NCBI RefSeq assembly: GCF_017873215.1
Contig: NZ_JAGGKA010000004.1
Coordinates: forward strand, 62,001 to 126,000
DNA length: 64,000 bases
Reading direction: 5' to 3'
Source of the DNA: Clostridium tetanomorphum
Lineage (GTDB): Bacteria; Bacillota; Clostridia; Clostridiales; Clostridiaceae
Part shown: positions 53,350-62,211 of the stretch, in pieces
How positions within the stretch are numbered: position 1 is the stretch's first letter
Layout of the letters: each line of letters begins with the position of its first letter
Notes under the pieces: generated by a model
What the model was told of the DNA's origin: nothing
What the model saw: only the letters and a program-made list of their open reading frames with translations
Databases searched by the model: none
Made by a program: the position numbers and the translations under genes

Positions 53350-54678
53350 GTGAACTTAAAGAAAATAATGACCTTAACAGTTTTAGGAGCAATTATTTCT
53401 AGTACAACCCAAGTTTTTGCAGCGTCTAACAGTAAGGTAAATACTAAAAGAATTTATGGAAGTAATAGATATGAAACTTCTATAAAGATAAGTAAAGAAG
53501 GATGGGACAAATCAACTTATGCTGTAATTTGTAGAGGAGATAATTTTGTAGATGCTATTTGTGCAGTACCTTTAGCTAAGAAGTATAATGCACCTATTTT
53601 GTTAATTGATGAAGAAAAAGTAGGTAAAGAAACAAAGGATGAATTGAAAAGGTTAAATGCAGAAAAGATATTTATCGTAGGTGGAGAAGGAGTAATTAGT
53701 AAATCCATTGAAAAAGAAGTGAAAAGTATAGGAAATATAAAAGAAATAAATAGACTTGGCGGAAAAGACAGACAGGAAACTTCTAGAATTGTTGCTAAGA
53801 ATGTTGGAGGCAATGGACAAATAGTATTAACATCAGGAATCTCCCCTACAGATGCGCTATCAATAAGCCCTATAGCAGCTAATAGAAACATGCCAATAAT
53901 ATTAGCTTCAAAAGATAAAAAGCCAATACAACAATACATAAAAGATAATAAAGTTACAAAGTCATTCATAATAGGCGGAGAAGCATGTGTTTCTAAAGAG
54001 ATAGAAAGTATACTTCCAAATGCAGAAAGAATATATGGAAAAGATGGTTTTGAAACTAATAAGAAAATAATAGAAAGATTTTCAGATACACTAAATTTTA
54101 AGCATGTATATATGGCATTAGGACAAAGTGATAGAGGAAGAGAATTTGCAGATGCTTTAACAGCTTCAGCATTAGCAGCAAAAGATAATAGTCCTATAGT
54201 ATTAATTCATAAAGGCATTTATGGACAAACAGAAAGCTTAATAAAATCCAAATTATCTAAGGATAGTACTATAGTGGTCTTTGGTGGAGAAAAACTTATA
54301 TCTGAAAATATAGTTGACAAGCTAGCTAGTTTAGAAACATCAAATAATCAAGAAAATATTAATAAAACTAATGATAAAAAAAGTGGTAGCAATTCTGGAT
54401 CTGGTTCATCAAAATCAGATGAAGTTAAATATACCATATCCATACAACCATCTTTCCCAGGATCATTTACATATGATTTAAAAGTTACTGGACATAAAGA
54501 TTCAAAAAATATTATAGGATATAAATTGTTATATGATGGAAAAGTAATAGCAGAAGATACTGATAAAGATGGAATAGTAAGACCGCTTACTATATTCTTT
54601 GGAGATGATGTAGACAAATTAAAGTTTAAAATATTAAAAGATGGTAAAGAAATTAAATTTAATAGGTTGAATAAATAG
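53350..54678 (+). CDS. CWB2 surface protein with a C-terminal beta domain
   Basis: At 442 residues it has a signal peptide ending TQVFAASNS, then three CWB2 repeats (~33-330) beginning RIYGSNRYETSIKIS, RLGGKDRQETSRIVA and RIYGKDGFETNKKI. A Ser/Gly/Lys linker (~335-360) and an ~80-residue beta-rich C-terminal domain (YTISIQPSFPGSFTYDLKVT) follow. CWB2 triplets bind wall polymers. It starts with GTG after AAGGAGGAAG and is cotranscribed with the giant protein that follows 12 nt later, so it may anchor it (inference). Confidence 0.87.
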   Translation: MNLKKIMTLTVLGAIISSTTQVFAASNSKVNTKRIYGSNRYETSIKISKEGWDKSTYAVICRGDNFVDAICAVPLAKKYNAPILLIDEEKVGKETKDELKRLNAEKIFIVGGEGVISKSIEKEVKSIGNIKEINRLGGKDRQETSRIVAKNVGGNGQIVLTSGISPTDALSISPIAANRNMPIILASKDKKPIQQYIKDNKVTKSFIIGGEACVSKEIESILPNAERIYGKDGFETNKKIIERFSDTLNFKHVYMALGQSDRGREFADALTASALAAKDNSPIVLIHKGIYGQTESLIKSKLSKDSTIVVFGGEKLISENIVDKLASLETSNNQENINKTNDKKSGSNSGSGSSKSDEVKYTISIQPSFPGSFTYDLKVTGHKDSKNIIGYKLLYDGKVIAEDTDKDGIVRPLTIFFGDDVDKLKFKILKDGKEIKFNRLNK

Positions 54679-54690
54679 GAGGTATAGCAA

Positions 54691-57600
54691 ATGAATAATA
54701 AAAAATGTAAAAATAATATAGAAAAGAAAATATGCTCGCTTACATTATCCACAGCAATGATTTTTGGAACATGTAGTCCTGCCTTTGGAGCTCCCCTTGC
54801 TAAATTACCAAAAATAGAAGATAACTCTTTAGTTATAGGAAGACATTTATTTGAATTAGATAAAGTAAATAGTTCACAGTATAATTTAAATACTTTTATA
54901 GACGCTTCAAAATCTGTTGATGAAAATAATGGGGTTTACTATAAATACAATGGAAAGTGGTATACAGGAAAAGATATTGAAACTTTTAATAATTTAAAAA
55001 ATGCTAAAGGGTTAGATACTATACCTAATGATATAATTAAAATTAATGGACAAGATCCAACAGTTAAAAGTGATTTTGTTTTGGATTGGTATCAGGATGG
55101 AGACTATGATCATGATGAAGATGGAGAAAATGAATCCGTAGAGCAGTTTGTGGTAACATTTAATAAACCAGTTAAACAAGGTAAAGGAAAATTAAGAATA
55201 ATAGTACCTAATAATAAAGGAAATGATCCTTATGGCAAGGATAGACTTGGAGCAATAGAATGCTCTTTAGATGAATCATTAAAAAGTCAGCCACTTGAAA
55301 AAGTGGAAGATGGATCACCAGTAGGATTGTTTGTAGTAAAAGATAAAGGAAAAGGTAAATCTATAAAAGAAGGATATACAGATAGATATGTAATTGAAAT
55401 AACAGAAGATTGGACAAGAATATTAAATACAGAAAAAACAGGTATAAACTATTATGATGATATAGTTAAAGGTTTAAGACTTGAGGCAGAGGATTTTGAA
55501 GGCGAAGACGGAAATAAGGTAGGAAGTACAGTAGGTGAAAATAAGATTATAGCTAAAAGAGATGTTAAATTAGTAAAGGATGATCAAAAACCATATGTTA
55601 TAGTTCACAAACCTATATATACTAAAATTGGAGAAAACGGAAACCAAGCTGCAGGCAAAACAAGAATAATATTTAACGAGCCAATACAATTATTGACTAA
55701 AGAAAATGTTCAGGATTTAGAAAAGTTAAATGTTAGTCAGCCTTATGTTGTGGGAAGTTTCTCTAAGGGAAAATACGTACAGTATAATCCAATAACACCA
55801 AGCCAAAAACAATTAAAGTCTCAAGATAAAGGAGTACCTGTCTTTGATGCAGAGTATAGAATGGTTGATGAAAAGGGACAACAGGTACTAGACAAAGAAG
55901 GAAAAGCAGTAGTAATAAAGGGTAAATATGGACTAAGAGGAGATATATTTGAGCAAGATGATGCTATAGAAGAAAATGGTGACAAACTAAAAATAAGGCT
56001 AAATGAAATAGATTTTAAATTTAATTTTGATCCTAACAATTCTGGTATAACAAGATTTAGAGATTACGGAACAATATTTGTAGATCCAGAAAAACCACTT
56101 CCAGAAGGAAACTGGCAGCTAGTAGTTAAAAATGTAACAGATGATGCTGGCAATAAAATGGATGATTACATATCAGAAACATTCAATGTAGAAAAATATT
56201 TCCAAGTAGTAAGCCTTACTAAAGATAAGGTAAAGATTAAGTTTACTAAACCATATAGTAAAAATAGCTTATGGGGAAATAAAATACCTCTTGTTGTCAA
56301 TGATAGTAATGGAAAGCCATTAACAGTTACTTGGATTGAAAATATCAAAGAAGGACAAATAGATGCTGAAGTAACACTTCCAAAGCCAATACCAGAAACA
56401 GAAAAAACTGTGTATATAAATACTATGAAATGTGAAGTAAATACAGAATCACAAAATCCAGAAGAAAAACCACAAGAAAAAATATATAAAGATGGAATAT
56501 ATGAAGGTGAAGGAGAGGGGGTTAAATCTACAATAAAGGTTAAAGTTACTGTTAAAGATGGAAAAATGAATAATGTAGATATAGTTGAAGCAAAAGATAC
56601 AGCATCTTTCTTCAATAAAGCAAAAGCTATAATAGGAAAGATATTAAATAAACAATCTGCAGAGGTTGATAATGTATCAGGAGCTACATATAGTTCAATG
56701 GGTATTAAAGAAGCTGTAAGAAATGCCTTGGAAAAAGCAAAGGTAACTGGAAATGACAGTGGAAAAGATGAAAATAATAATGGAAATACAAATAATGGTG
56801 AAAGCCAAAAGGTTAACATAGATTGGTATCAAGACGGAGATTATAGTCATGATAAGGATGGAAAAGATGAATCCGTAGAACAATTTGTAATAACATTTGA
56901 TAAACCTATAAAATCAGACAAAGGTACTTTTAAGATTATAGTACCGGATAAAACAAAGAAAGATCCTTATGGAGCAGATAAGCTTGGAGAAATAGAATTT
57001 AAAATGGATGGAACAAATAATTCTAAAGCTTTGGCTAACATTGAAGGTGGAAAAGAAGTAACTTGCTTTGCCATAAAGAATAGAGGAATGATAGATAGAG
57101 TAGTTATTGAATTAACAGAAGATTGGACAAGAATATTTAATACAGAAAAAACAGGTATAAACTATTATGATGATAGAGTTAAGGGTTTAAGATTAGTTGG
57201 AGAAGGATTAGAGGATGAAAAGGGAAATATCCTTAAGGATGGTAAAGGTTCAAAACAAATAACAGCAGCAAGAGATATTGAATTTGTAAAAGATACTGAA
57301 AAGCCTTATATAGTTACAAATAAAATAATATATAACAAAATTGGCGAAAATGGATTCCAAAATGTTGGAAATACAAGAATAGTATTTAATGTTTACTATG
57401 AAAAAGTAGATGAAAACAATAATGCTATGAAAGATGAAAGCGGAAATCCTATAAGAATAAAAGGAAAGTATGGCTTAATGGGCGATGTTTTAAAAACTGG
57501 TGAAGAAGGAGAATCAAAAGGTGATAAAATTGCTTTAAGAATGAATGATATAAATTTTAAATTTGATTTTGATGGTAAAAATGAAGGAATAAGTAGATTT

Positions 57601-58215
57601 AGAGATTTTGGTAGTTATTTAATCAATCCAGAGAAATGCTTAACAGAAGGTAAATGGAGACTAGTGGTTAAAGGGTTTTCAGATGATGCAGGAAATGAAA
57701 TGGATGAGTATGTATCAGAAGTATTTAATATAACTCCTTATTTTAGTATAACAGAATTAACTAAGGAAGGTATTAAAGTAAAGTTTACAGAGCCATTTAA
57801 AGGTGACAAGATTTATGGAGACAAGGTTATAATTGTAGTGGCAAAAGATAAAAAAATGAATTTTGCATGGATTGAAAACTTAAAAGAAGGACAAATTGAA
57901 GCAGAAGGAAAATTTAATAAACCATTAGAAAATCTTGAAGGAACATTCCTTATAAATACTATGGAATACACTGTAAAGGATGCACCAAGTGCTGGAAATG
58001 GTGAAAGTAGTAATGAAAATAATAACCCAAATGGTAAAGAGAATAGTGATGTAAACAATAATGATGGTAATAAAGAGAACGGTAATGTGAATAACAACGA
58101 AGATGGTAATAAGAATGATAATGTAAATAACGGTGGAAATAACAACCCAAATGGTAAAGAAAATAATAACGAAAACAATAATGGAAATACAGATGATAAA
58201 AAAAACAGATTATAG
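54691..58215 (+). CDS. Giant surface protein with a repeated ~400-aa module and a covalent-FMN-type domain (5' part of an interrupted frame)
   Basis: The 1174-residue product has a signal peptide (cleavage near SPAFGAP) and a short N-terminal unit (GVYYKYNGKWYTG). Module 1 starts at residue 132 (DWYQDGDYDHDEDGENESVEQFVVTF). An FMN_bind domain spans about 600-685 (DGIYEGEGEGVKSTIKV ... DNVSGATYSSMGIKEAV). Module 2 starts at 711 and lacks an ~80-residue inner block, and an Asn-rich linker follows. In D-x-V-S-G-A-T-Y-S, Thr666 is where ApbE would attach FMN. The modules end in Ig-like DDAGN(K/E)MD(D/E)Y strands. The frame stops just after an A8 run and resumes in the +1 frame. There is no LPXTG. 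AGGAGG precedes the ATG. The function is not known. Confidence 0.82.
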   Translation: MNNKKCKNNIEKKICSLTLSTAMIFGTCSPAFGAPLAKLPKIEDNSLVIGRHLFELDKVNSSQYNLNTFIDASKSVDENNGVYYKYNGKWYTGKDIETFNNLKNAKGLDTIPNDIIKINGQDPTVKSDFVLDWYQDGDYDHDEDGENESVEQFVVTFNKPVKQGKGKLRIIVPNNKGNDPYGKDRLGAIECSLDESLKSQPLEKVEDGSPVGLFVVKDKGKGKSIKEGYTDRYVIEITEDWTRILNTEKTGINYYDDIVKGLRLEAEDFEGEDGNKVGSTVGENKIIAKRDVKLVKDDQKPYVIVHKPIYTKIGENGNQAAGKTRIIFNEPIQLLTKENVQDLEKLNVSQPYVVGSFSKGKYVQYNPITPSQKQLKSQDKGVPVFDAEYRMVDEKGQQVLDKEGKAVVIKGKYGLRGDIFEQDDAIEENGDKLKIRLNEIDFKFNFDPNNSGITRFRDYGTIFVDPEKPLPEGNWQLVVKNVTDDAGNKMDDYISETFNVEKYFQVVSLTKDKVKIKFTKPYSKNSLWGNKIPLVVNDSNGKPLTVTWIENIKEGQIDAEVTLPKPIPETEKTVYINTMKCEVNTESQNPEEKPQEKIYKDGIYEGEGEGVKSTIKVKVTVKDGKMNNVDIVEAKDTASFFNKAKAIIGKILNKQSAEVDNVSGATYSSMGIKEAVRNALEKAKVTGNDSGKDENNNGNTNNGESQKVNIDWYQDGDYSHDKDGKDESVEQFVITFDKPIKSDKGTFKIIVPDKTKKDPYGADKLGEIEFKMDGTNNSKALANIEGGKEVTCFAIKNRGMIDRVVIELTEDWTRIFNTEKTGINYYDDRVKGLRLVGEGLEDEKGNILKDGKGSKQITAARDIEFVKDTEKPYIVTNKIIYNKIGENGFQNVGNTRIVFNVYYEKVDENNNAMKDESGNPIRIKGKYGLMGDVLKTGEEGESKGDKIALRMNDINFKFDFDGKNEGISRFRDFGSYLINPEKCLTEGKWRLVVKGFSDDAGNEMDEYVSEVFNITPYFSITELTKEGIKVKFTEPFKGDKIYGDKVIIVVAKDKKMNFAWIENLKEGQIEAEGKFNKPLENLEGTFLINTMEYTVKDAPSAGNGESSNENNNPNGKENSDVNNNDGNKENGNVNNNEDGNKNDNVNNGGNNNPNGKENNNENNNGNTDDKKNRL
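58198..58205 (+). repeat. A8 homopolymer at the frame break of the giant surface protein
   Basis: Eight As follow GATGAT. With seven As the reading continues DDKKTDYRVDWYQDGDY into the third module; with eight it ends KKNRL-stop. Poly-A runs of this length are typical sites of slipped-strand variation, transcriptional slippage or sequencing error. Confidence 0.8.
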
Positions 58216-59527
58216 AGTAGATTGGTATCAAGACGGAGATTACAGCCATGATAAAGATGGAAAAAATGAATCTGTAGAACAATTTGTGGTAACCTTTAAT
58301 AAAGATATAAATCCTAATAAAGGTAGTTTAAAAATTATAGTACCAGATAAAATAAAGAAAGATCCTTATGGAGTTGATAAACTTGGAGAAATAGAAGTTA
58401 AAATGGATGGTGCTAGTCAAGAGAAAGCTCTAGCTAATGTTAAGGGTGGAGAAAAAGTAACTTGTTTTATAAGACCTGATGATGCAGTTGAATCCAAAAA
58501 TAGATTTGTATTAGAACTTACTCAAGACTGGGATTTAATTTTAAACACAGAAAAAACAGGTATACATTATTATGATGATAAAGTTAAAGGATTAAGACTT
58601 ATAGGTGAAGGCTTAGAGGATGAAAAGGGAAATATTATTGAGGATAATGAGGGAACTGGAAAAATAACAGCAGATAGAGACATAGAGTTATATAAAGATG
58701 ACAGTAAGCCTTATGTAGTAGGACAAAAATTAATCTATGATAAAATAGGATCTAATGGAGTTCAAAAGGCTGGAAGTTTAGGGGTTGTTTTCAATGAACC
58801 TATTCAATTATACACAAAGGAAATGGCTGATGATGGTGTTATACCACCAGTTATATATAAAGATCACAACCCTTTAACCCCAAGTCCATCACAGATTGGA
58901 ACATATGACAATTTCCTTCCAGAACTTAAAGTTCAGTTTCAAAAGGTGGACGAAAAGGGAAATATATTAAAAGATGAAGATGGTAATGACATAGTGGTAG
59001 GCGGAAGTTATGATTTAATAGCAGATATTTTACCAGCTGATACAAAAGCCAATGAACTTCAGAAGGCTCTATCAATAAAGATGGATGAAATTTCATTTGA
59101 TTTTGACCTAGATAAGAACACTTCAGGAATAAATAGATTTAGAGATTACGGTCTATTTTATATAACTCCTGAAACTAGTTTAACAGAAGGTAACTGGAGG
59201 GTATTATTAGGTGGAGTTTTAGATGATGCTGGAAATGAAATGGATGAATATATATCAAGGCCATTTCAAATAAAGCCTTTATTCTCTATAGAATCCTTAA
59301 CTAAAGAAGGAATTAAAATTAAATTTACAGAACCTTTTACTAAAAATGATATAACAGGAGATGGAATAACTTTAGTAGTTACTAAATATGGAGAAATAGT
59401 AAACTCAGTATATTTACCAAGTTTAAAAGAAGGACAAACTGAGGCAGAAGGTAAGTTCCTACAACCTATGGAAGAGTTAGAAGGAGAATATTTTATAAAT
59501 AATATAAGATATACAGTAAGTAAATAA
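58205..59527 (+). CDS. Third module of the giant surface protein, in the +1 frame after the A8 tract
   Basis: From TDYRVDWYQDGDYSHDKDG on, 440 residues repeat the full-length module: ESVEQFVVTFNKDINPNKG, DPYGVDKLGEIEVKMDG, DWDLILNTEKTGIHYYDDKV, GVVFNEPIQLYTKEMA, FRDYG, DDAGNEMDEYISRPF and a terminal INNIRYTVSK. No ribosome site or plausible start exists at the junction; the ATG at 58133 is only the out-of-frame linker. It is therefore the 3' part of the 54691 gene, and the restored product would be about 1,611 residues. A terminator follows at 59571. Confidence 0.8.
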   Translation, partial: TDYRVDWYQDGDYSHDKDGKNESVEQFVVTFNKDINPNKGSLKIIVPDKIKKDPYGVDKLGEIEVKMDGASQEKALANVKGGEKVTCFIRPDDAVESKNRFVLELTQDWDLILNTEKTGIHYYDDKVKGLRLIGEGLEDEKGNIIEDNEGTGKITADRDIELYKDDSKPYVVGQKLIYDKIGSNGVQKAGSLGVVFNEPIQLYTKEMADDGVIPPVIYKDHNPLTPSPSQIGTYDNFLPELKVQFQKVDEKGNILKDEDGNDIVVGGSYDLIADILPADTKANELQKALSIKMDEISFDFDLDKNTSGINRFRDYGLFYITPETSLTEGNWRVLLGGVLDDAGNEMDEYISRPFQIKPLFSIESLTKEGIKIKFTEPFTKNDITGDGITLVVTKYGEIVNSVYLPSLKEGQTEAEGKFLQPMEELEGEYFINNIRYTVSK

Positions 59528-59570
59528 ATATATTAATTAGCCCCAAATAATTTAATAACAGATAGATAAT

Positions 59571-59616
59571 AAATCCTGTAAATGGTGAATATAAATAACT
59601 ATTTACAGGGTTTATT
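59571..59616 (+). terminator. Terminator after the giant surface protein locus
   Basis: AAATCCTGTAAAT (59571-59583) and ATTTACAGGGTTT (59601-59613) form a 13-bp stem with one T-G pair. It lies 43 bp after the third-module stop, which supports that frame as the true gene end. Confidence 0.8.
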
Positions 59617-59736
59617 AATTTCTGGGAGTTACTTAATAATATAACGAAAAAATATTAAAATTTAGGAAGGAATTTTTATTTTATTATAGAATATTCCTTT
59701 TATTTGAAAATATTTAAATAATAGGGAGATGAAATT

Positions 59737-60114
59737 GTGAAAAATAAAAAAACAAATTTTATAGTATCAGCAGCCGTAGGGGTTTCATTGATATTTTCAT
59801 CCACAATGGTTTTTGCAGCAGAGAAGTATACTGTTAAGAAAGGAGATAATTTATGCACAATAGGAGCTAAAACAAAAGTTGACTGGAAGTATATAGCTAA
59901 AATTAACAATATAAAGAGTCCTTATGTAATTCGAAGTGGACAAGTATTGAAGTTAAAAGCAGATGGAACAAAGAAATTAGCAAAAACAAATGTAAAAATA
60001 CAATCCAAAGGGAAGACTGATTTAAAATCTAAAACTAAAGTAAAGGCTAAAACTGGAACTAAGCCTCAAGTAAAGTCTCAAGTTAAGCTACAAACTAATT
60101 CTAAATTTAAGTGA
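59737..60114 (+). CDS. Secreted single-LysM protein with a basic tail
   Basis: At 125 residues it has a signal peptide ending STMVFAAEK, one LysM domain (~30-72: YTVKKGDNLCTIGAKTKVDWKYIAKINNI ... IRSGQVLKL written over its length), then a Lys/Thr-rich tail of ~50 residues (KSKTKVKAKTGTKPQVKSQV). LysM binds peptidoglycan; the basic tail may bind wall polymers. No catalytic domain is present. It starts with GTG after GGGAGATG. Confidence 0.85.
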   Translation: MKNKKTNFIVSAAVGVSLIFSSTMVFAAEKYTVKKGDNLCTIGAKTKVDWKYIAKINNIKSPYVIRSGQVLKLKADGTKKLAKTNVKIQSKGKTDLKSKTKVKAKTGTKPQVKSQVKLQTNSKFK

Positions 60115-60156
60115 TAGTTTAAGATGAAGTAATAAAAAGTAAACAAGTATTTCAAA

Positions 60157-60194
60157 ATAAGTCGGGATTAAAAAACTATCCTGGCTTATTTTTT
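60157..60194 (+). terminator. Terminator after the LysM gene
   Basis: AATAAGTCGGGAT and ATCCTGGCTTATT pair over 13 bp (two G-U) and end in TTTTTT. Confidence 0.85.
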
Positions 60195-60331
60195 GCACAT
60201 TATGATACAATGATAGCGTGTAGGTCTAAGATAATAAGAATATAGAATTATATTAAAAAATATATAGACGAGCTATGAATATCTCTGTGTAAAGGAAAAT
60301 GTACATAAAACTAACTAAAGGAGTGCTGTTT

Positions 60332-61033
60332 ATGGATACACCAAATATTCTTTTAGTTGAAGACGATTTAAAAGTAAATGAATTAATTAAGGAAGCTTTA
60401 ACTAAAGAAAATTATAATATAGATTCTGCATTTAATGGAGAAGAGGCATTGGTAAAATTCTCGCAAAATAATTATGAACTAATAATATTGGATTTAATGC
60501 TTCCTATTATTAATGGAGAAGAAGTATTAAGACAAGTTAGAGAAAAAAGCAAAATTCCTGTACTTATTTTATCGGCTAAAAGTGATCCTATTGATAAAAT
60601 ACTAGGGCTTGGAATAGGTGCAGATGATTATATGACAAAACCATTTATAGTTGCAGAGCTGGTAGCACGAGTAAAGTCACAGCTTAGAAGATATTTGATC
60701 TTTAGTAAGCCAGATATCTGGGAGGATAATTTATTAGAACGGGGAAATCTTCAATTAAACATGGATAATTATCAAGTAACGAAAAAAGGAAAAGTTATTA
60801 ATCTTACATTAAAGGAATTTGAAATATTAAAACTCTTAATGTTTAATCCAAACAAAGTTTTTACAAAATCTCAAATTTACAGATCAGTATGGGAAGATAG
60901 TTATTTATCTGATGAAAGCACAATAATAGTTCATATAAGAAGGCTTAGAGAAAAAATAGAGGACAACCCTTCATCTCCTATATATGTAAAAACCATATGG
61001 GGAATTGGATATAAGTTTGGGGGAGAAGAATAA
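60332..61033 (+). CDS. OmpR/PhoB-family response regulator (module 2)
   Basis: At 233 residues it has a receiver with LLVEDDLKVN, phospho-acceptor in LIILDLMLPIINGEE, LSAK and KPFIVAELVARVKSQLRRY, then a winged helix (LTLKEFEILKLLM ... IIVHIRRLREKIEDNP). It is closely similar throughout to the module 1 regulator. An ATG 11 codons upstream lies before the AAAGGAG site; ATG 60332 has that site 8 nt upstream and is chosen. The kinase gene follows directly. Confidence 0.93.
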   Translation: MDTPNILLVEDDLKVNELIKEALTKENYNIDSAFNGEEALVKFSQNNYELIILDLMLPIINGEEVLRQVREKSKIPVLILSAKSDPIDKILGLGIGADDYMTKPFIVAELVARVKSQLRRYLIFSKPDIWEDNLLERGNLQLNMDNYQVTKKGKVINLTLKEFEILKLLMFNPNKVFTKSQIYRSVWEDSYLSDESTIIVHIRRLREKIEDNPSSPIYVKTIWGIGYKFGGEE

Positions 61034-61975
61034 ATGAATCAGGTACTTGTGTTAGTTCTATCTCTAGCATTTATTATTGTATTATCCCTTTACATAAATA
61101 TGTGTACTAATCTTAAGAAAATACATAATACTTTAGATGGTATTAAAAATAATAATTTAAATGGAAGAATTCGTATACAAACAACTAATAAACATCTAAA
61201 AAATGTATCAAATGATTTTAATCATATTTTGGACAATTTTCAGTCCATACAAGAAAAAAATTACTATCTCCAGATGTCTAGAAAAAAACTTATTTCAAAT
61301 ATTTCTCATGATCTAAGAACTCCGTTGACCTCTATATTAGGATTTACTGAGTTACTTCAAACTGATAAGAATTTAACTGATGAAAAGAAGCAAAGCTATA
61401 TAGATACAATATCATTAAAGAGTAATTATTTATATTCTTTATTAGAAGATTTTTTTGAACTTTCTAAGATTGATTCAGAGGACATGTCTTTGAATCTCCA
61501 AAAAATTGATATAAATGAAAATATAACAGAAGTATTGGCAAATTTCTATAATGATTTTATGGAGAGAAATATTACCCCGGAAATAAGATTAGATAAGGGT
61601 CCACTGTTTGTAATGGGAGATAATATTAAAGTAAACAGGATAATATCTAACTTACTCTCAAATACATTAAGATATGCAAAAGATTTTGTAGCTGTTAGGA
61701 CTAAAAAAGATGGGGATAAGGTATGGGTGATTATTGAAAATACAGGTAAAACCATTCCTGAGGAAGATATTCCTTATATATTTGACAGGTTATACACATC
61801 AGAACCATCCCGTAATTTAAAATATAGGGGAAGTGGATTGGGATTGTGTATTGCTAAAACTCTAGTAGAAAAGCATAGTGGTGAAATTTATGTAAATAGT
61901 GAAAATAATAAAACTATAGTTTCATTTTATTTACATGTATATAATACATCTAATAAAAATATAGAAAAAGAGTGA
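61034..61975 (+). CDS. Sensor histidine kinase with a single N-terminal TM (module 2)
   Basis: At 313 residues it has one TM (VLVLVLSLAFIIVLSLYI), HAMP-like NNNLNGRIRIQTTNKHLKNV, HisKA box LISNISHDLRTPLTSILGF, N-box SNLLSNTLRYA and G2 YRGSGLGLCIAKTLVEKHSGE. The G1 box is weak (ENTGKTIPEEDIP). It has no extracellular domain, like its paralogue in module 1. It starts at ATG right after the regulator stop, with GGGGGAGAAG upstream. Confidence 0.92.
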   Translation: MNQVLVLVLSLAFIIVLSLYINMCTNLKKIHNTLDGIKNNNLNGRIRIQTTNKHLKNVSNDFNHILDNFQSIQEKNYYLQMSRKKLISNISHDLRTPLTSILGFTELLQTDKNLTDEKKQSYIDTISLKSNYLYSLLEDFFELSKIDSEDMSLNLQKIDINENITEVLANFYNDFMERNITPEIRLDKGPLFVMGDNIKVNRIISNLLSNTLRYAKDFVAVRTKKDGDKVWVIIENTGKTIPEEDIPYIFDRLYTSEPSRNLKYRGSGLGLCIAKTLVEKHSGEIYVNSENNKTIVSFYLHVYNTSNKNIEKE

Positions 61976-61987
61976 TGAAATTGATGT

Positions 61988-62040
61988 GCTCCCGTCGTGG
62001 TAAACAGTTAAAATAATAGAACTGTTTACTTCAAGGGAGC
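61988..62040. other. Branched hairpin after the module 2 kinase
   Basis: GCTCCC (61988) pairs with GGGAGC (62035), and inside it GTAAACAGT (62000) pairs with ACTGTTTAC (62021). A T-run follows at 62050. It is probably a terminator for the kinase transcript. Confidence 0.55.
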
Positions 62041-62098
62041 AGTTTGAATTTTTAGCGCTCTTTTTGTTTTGTGAGAAATTATTATATTTAATAATTTT

Positions 62099-62163
62099 GT
62101 AATAATTGAGTAAGGGTTATGTTATTTTAAGTTGATATAATCTTAGGTGTTCCAGGGGAACAG
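62099..62163 (+). promoter_or_regulatory. Response-regulator site and promoter of ABC module 2
   Basis: GTAA (62099), GTAA (62110) and GTTA (62121) repeat at an exact 11-bp period, and TATAAT starts at 62136, 15 bp after the last box. The 15-bp distance and the string G(T/A)GTAA(A/G)GGTTATGT are shared with the site before ABC module 1. A hairpin (TGTTCC with GGAACA, 62148-62162) lies at the predicted transcript start. Confidence 0.65.
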
Positions 62164-62211
62164 TTAAGATTTTTAAGTGGTCTGAAAAATTAATACAGGG
62201 AGGTAAAGCAA

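Noticed and set aside
58133-58204. Separate gene start (ATG 58133) for the third module
   Set aside because: The first 24 codons are the out-of-frame Asn-rich linker, there is no ribosome site, and the true homology starts only after the A8 run.
58193-58209. Programmed -1 frameshift at A AAA AAC in the giant surface gene
   Set aside because: The heptamer is a good -1 slippery site, but the downstream module lies in the +1 frame, so a -1 shift would not reach it. Slippage of the A8 tract or an error explains the sequence better.
53350-59527. Phage or conjugative-element origin of the surface locus
   Set aside because: No integrase, structural phage gene, relaxase or attachment repeat is nearby, and base composition looks the same as the surroundings.
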